Source of the DNA: Leucobacter luti
Lineage (GTDB): Bacteria; Actinomycetota; Actinomycetes; Actinomycetales; Microbacteriaceae
DNA: 64,000 nucleotides
Assembly (NCBI RefSeq): GCF_019464495.1
Contig: NZ_CP080492.1
Coordinates: 2,108,001 to 2,172,000 of the forward strand
Direction: 5' to 3'
How positions within the stretch are numbered: the stretch's first letter is position 1; each line of letters starts with the position of its first letter. Shown piece after piece: positions 63,477-64,000 of the stretch. The notes beneath the pieces were generated by a model that searched no databases, was not told the DNA's origin, and worked only from the letters and a program-made list of their open reading frames with translations. The position numbers and the translations under genes are program-made.

Positions 63477-64000
63477 ATGACACACATTCTTGCTGCAGGA
63501 GACCGATTCATACGGTCTGCCCACCTGAGAAAATCGATCGAGCGGGCGCTCGCAGGTCGCGCGGCGGACATCCGCGAAATCGAGTTCCCCTGGCCAGATG
63601 CGCCCTTCGGGCGCGTTGCCGAAGTTAATGAGGCTTCCGGTACCGAGGAGCAGTTGATTGAAGCCCTCACCGGCGTCACTGCGATTGCGACGCAGCTTGC
63701 CCCGATCACCGATCGGGTGCTCGCTGCGAGTCCAGAGCTGCGGCTTATTGCGGTCTCTCGTGGGGGCCCCACGAACGTCAACCTTGAGGCGGCCCGCACT
63801 CGGGGCATCGCCGTCGCGAATGTGCCGGGGAGGAACGGCATCTCCACCGCTGAGATGACGATCGGGCTCGCACTTGCGCTGCTGCGCAGGATCCCGCTCT
63901 CCCACAACACGCTGCTTGCACACGAGTGGCGCGGCGAGTTCTACCGGCTCGACGAGGTGGGGGGCGAGGTCAAGGGTTCCACCATTGGGCTCCTTGGGGC
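63477..64000 (+). CDS. D-2-hydroxyacid dehydrogenase, cut by window end
   Basis: First 174 residues of a third member of the D-isomer-specific hydroxyacid dehydrogenase family. It starts MTHILAAGDRFIRSAHLRKSI after GAGGACACACC. IATQLAPITDRVLAASPELRLIAVSRGGPTNVNLEAARTRGIAVANVPGRNG in family form is the substrate-domain end; the chain then enters the nucleotide fold at GSTIGLLG, where the window stops. It follows the sugar importer genes in the same direction and is likely in their operon, so the imported compound may be oxidised to, or be, a hydroxy acid. Confidence 0.88.
   Translation, partial: MTHILAAGDRFIRSAHLRKSIERALAGRAADIREIEFPWPDAPFGRVAEVNEASGTEEQLIEALTGVTAIATQLAPITDRVLAASPELRLIAVSRGGPTNVNLEAARTRGIAVANVPGRNGISTAEMTIGLALALLRRIPLSHNTLLAHEWRGEFYRLDEVGGEVKGSTIGLLG

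Overview
The window is about 64 kb of high-GC chromosomal DNA. It fits an actinobacterium of the Microbacteriaceae type (Leucobacter-like is my best guess, inferred from protein style only). Signs are a dCTP deaminase of the dUMP-forming type, a fused CopD-CtaG copper/oxidase assembly protein, cysteine-poor L28/L33/S14, an MMPL plus YhgE/Pip pair, and frequent ATGA overlaps and GTG starts. I see no tRNA, rRNA, CRISPR array, insertion sequence or prophage.

Layout. 1-7.3 kb is housekeeping: an SGNH hydrolase fragment, rpmB-rpmG-rpsN, HU, CopD-CtaG, dcd and an efflux MFS. 6.7-15.6 kb is a catabolic island: VOC protein, GntR regulator, two SDRs, MHS-type transporter, fused E1 plus E2 of a 2-oxo-acid dehydrogenase, and an FMN azoreductase. 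Three copies of an 11-bp motif upstream of its transcription units suggest one regulon. 15.7-25.9 kb is a long minus-strand cluster: creatininase-family amidohydrolase, two paralogous carbon-nitrogen hydrolases, an oligopeptide-type ABC importer, LysR, HpcH/HpaI aldolase and RidA. It reads as import and stepwise hydrolysis of an unidentified amide or cyclic amide.

26.2-32.2 kb holds a TetR regulator facing an MMPL transporter with a degenerate ABC-ATPase-like tail, followed by a YhgE/Pip membrane protein. 32.2-43.0 kb is a uronate pathway: KduI, KduD, KDG kinase and KDPG aldolase, an ABC importer with a two-domain permease, two D-2-hydroxyacid dehydrogenases, a cupin and an IclR regulator, with two KdgR-like boxes. 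43.2-53.1 kb is mixed: quinone oxidoreductase, lipoate ligase, hydrolases, amidohydrolase, MFS with TetR, DUF1684 and GNAT. 53.1-58.8 kb is L-rhamnose catabolism: DeoR, bifunctional rhamnulose-1-phosphate aldolase/dehydrogenase, rhamnulokinase and lactate dehydrogenase. 58.8-64 kb is a second DeoR with a ribose-type ABC importer and a D-2-hydroxyacid dehydrogenase cut by the window end.

Eight genes carry an apparent one-base loss, seven of them in a run of four or five G or C. Adding one base restores a full-length family member in every case that lies wholly inside the window. This looks like a sequencing or assembly fault rather than gene decay. The strongest biological leads are the pseudo-ABC tail on the MMPL protein, the two-nitrilase/creatininase import cluster, the conserved KdgR-type boxes, a 71-bp hairpin repeat in two copies, and GC-rich hairpins placed directly after transporter or binding-protein genes inside operons.
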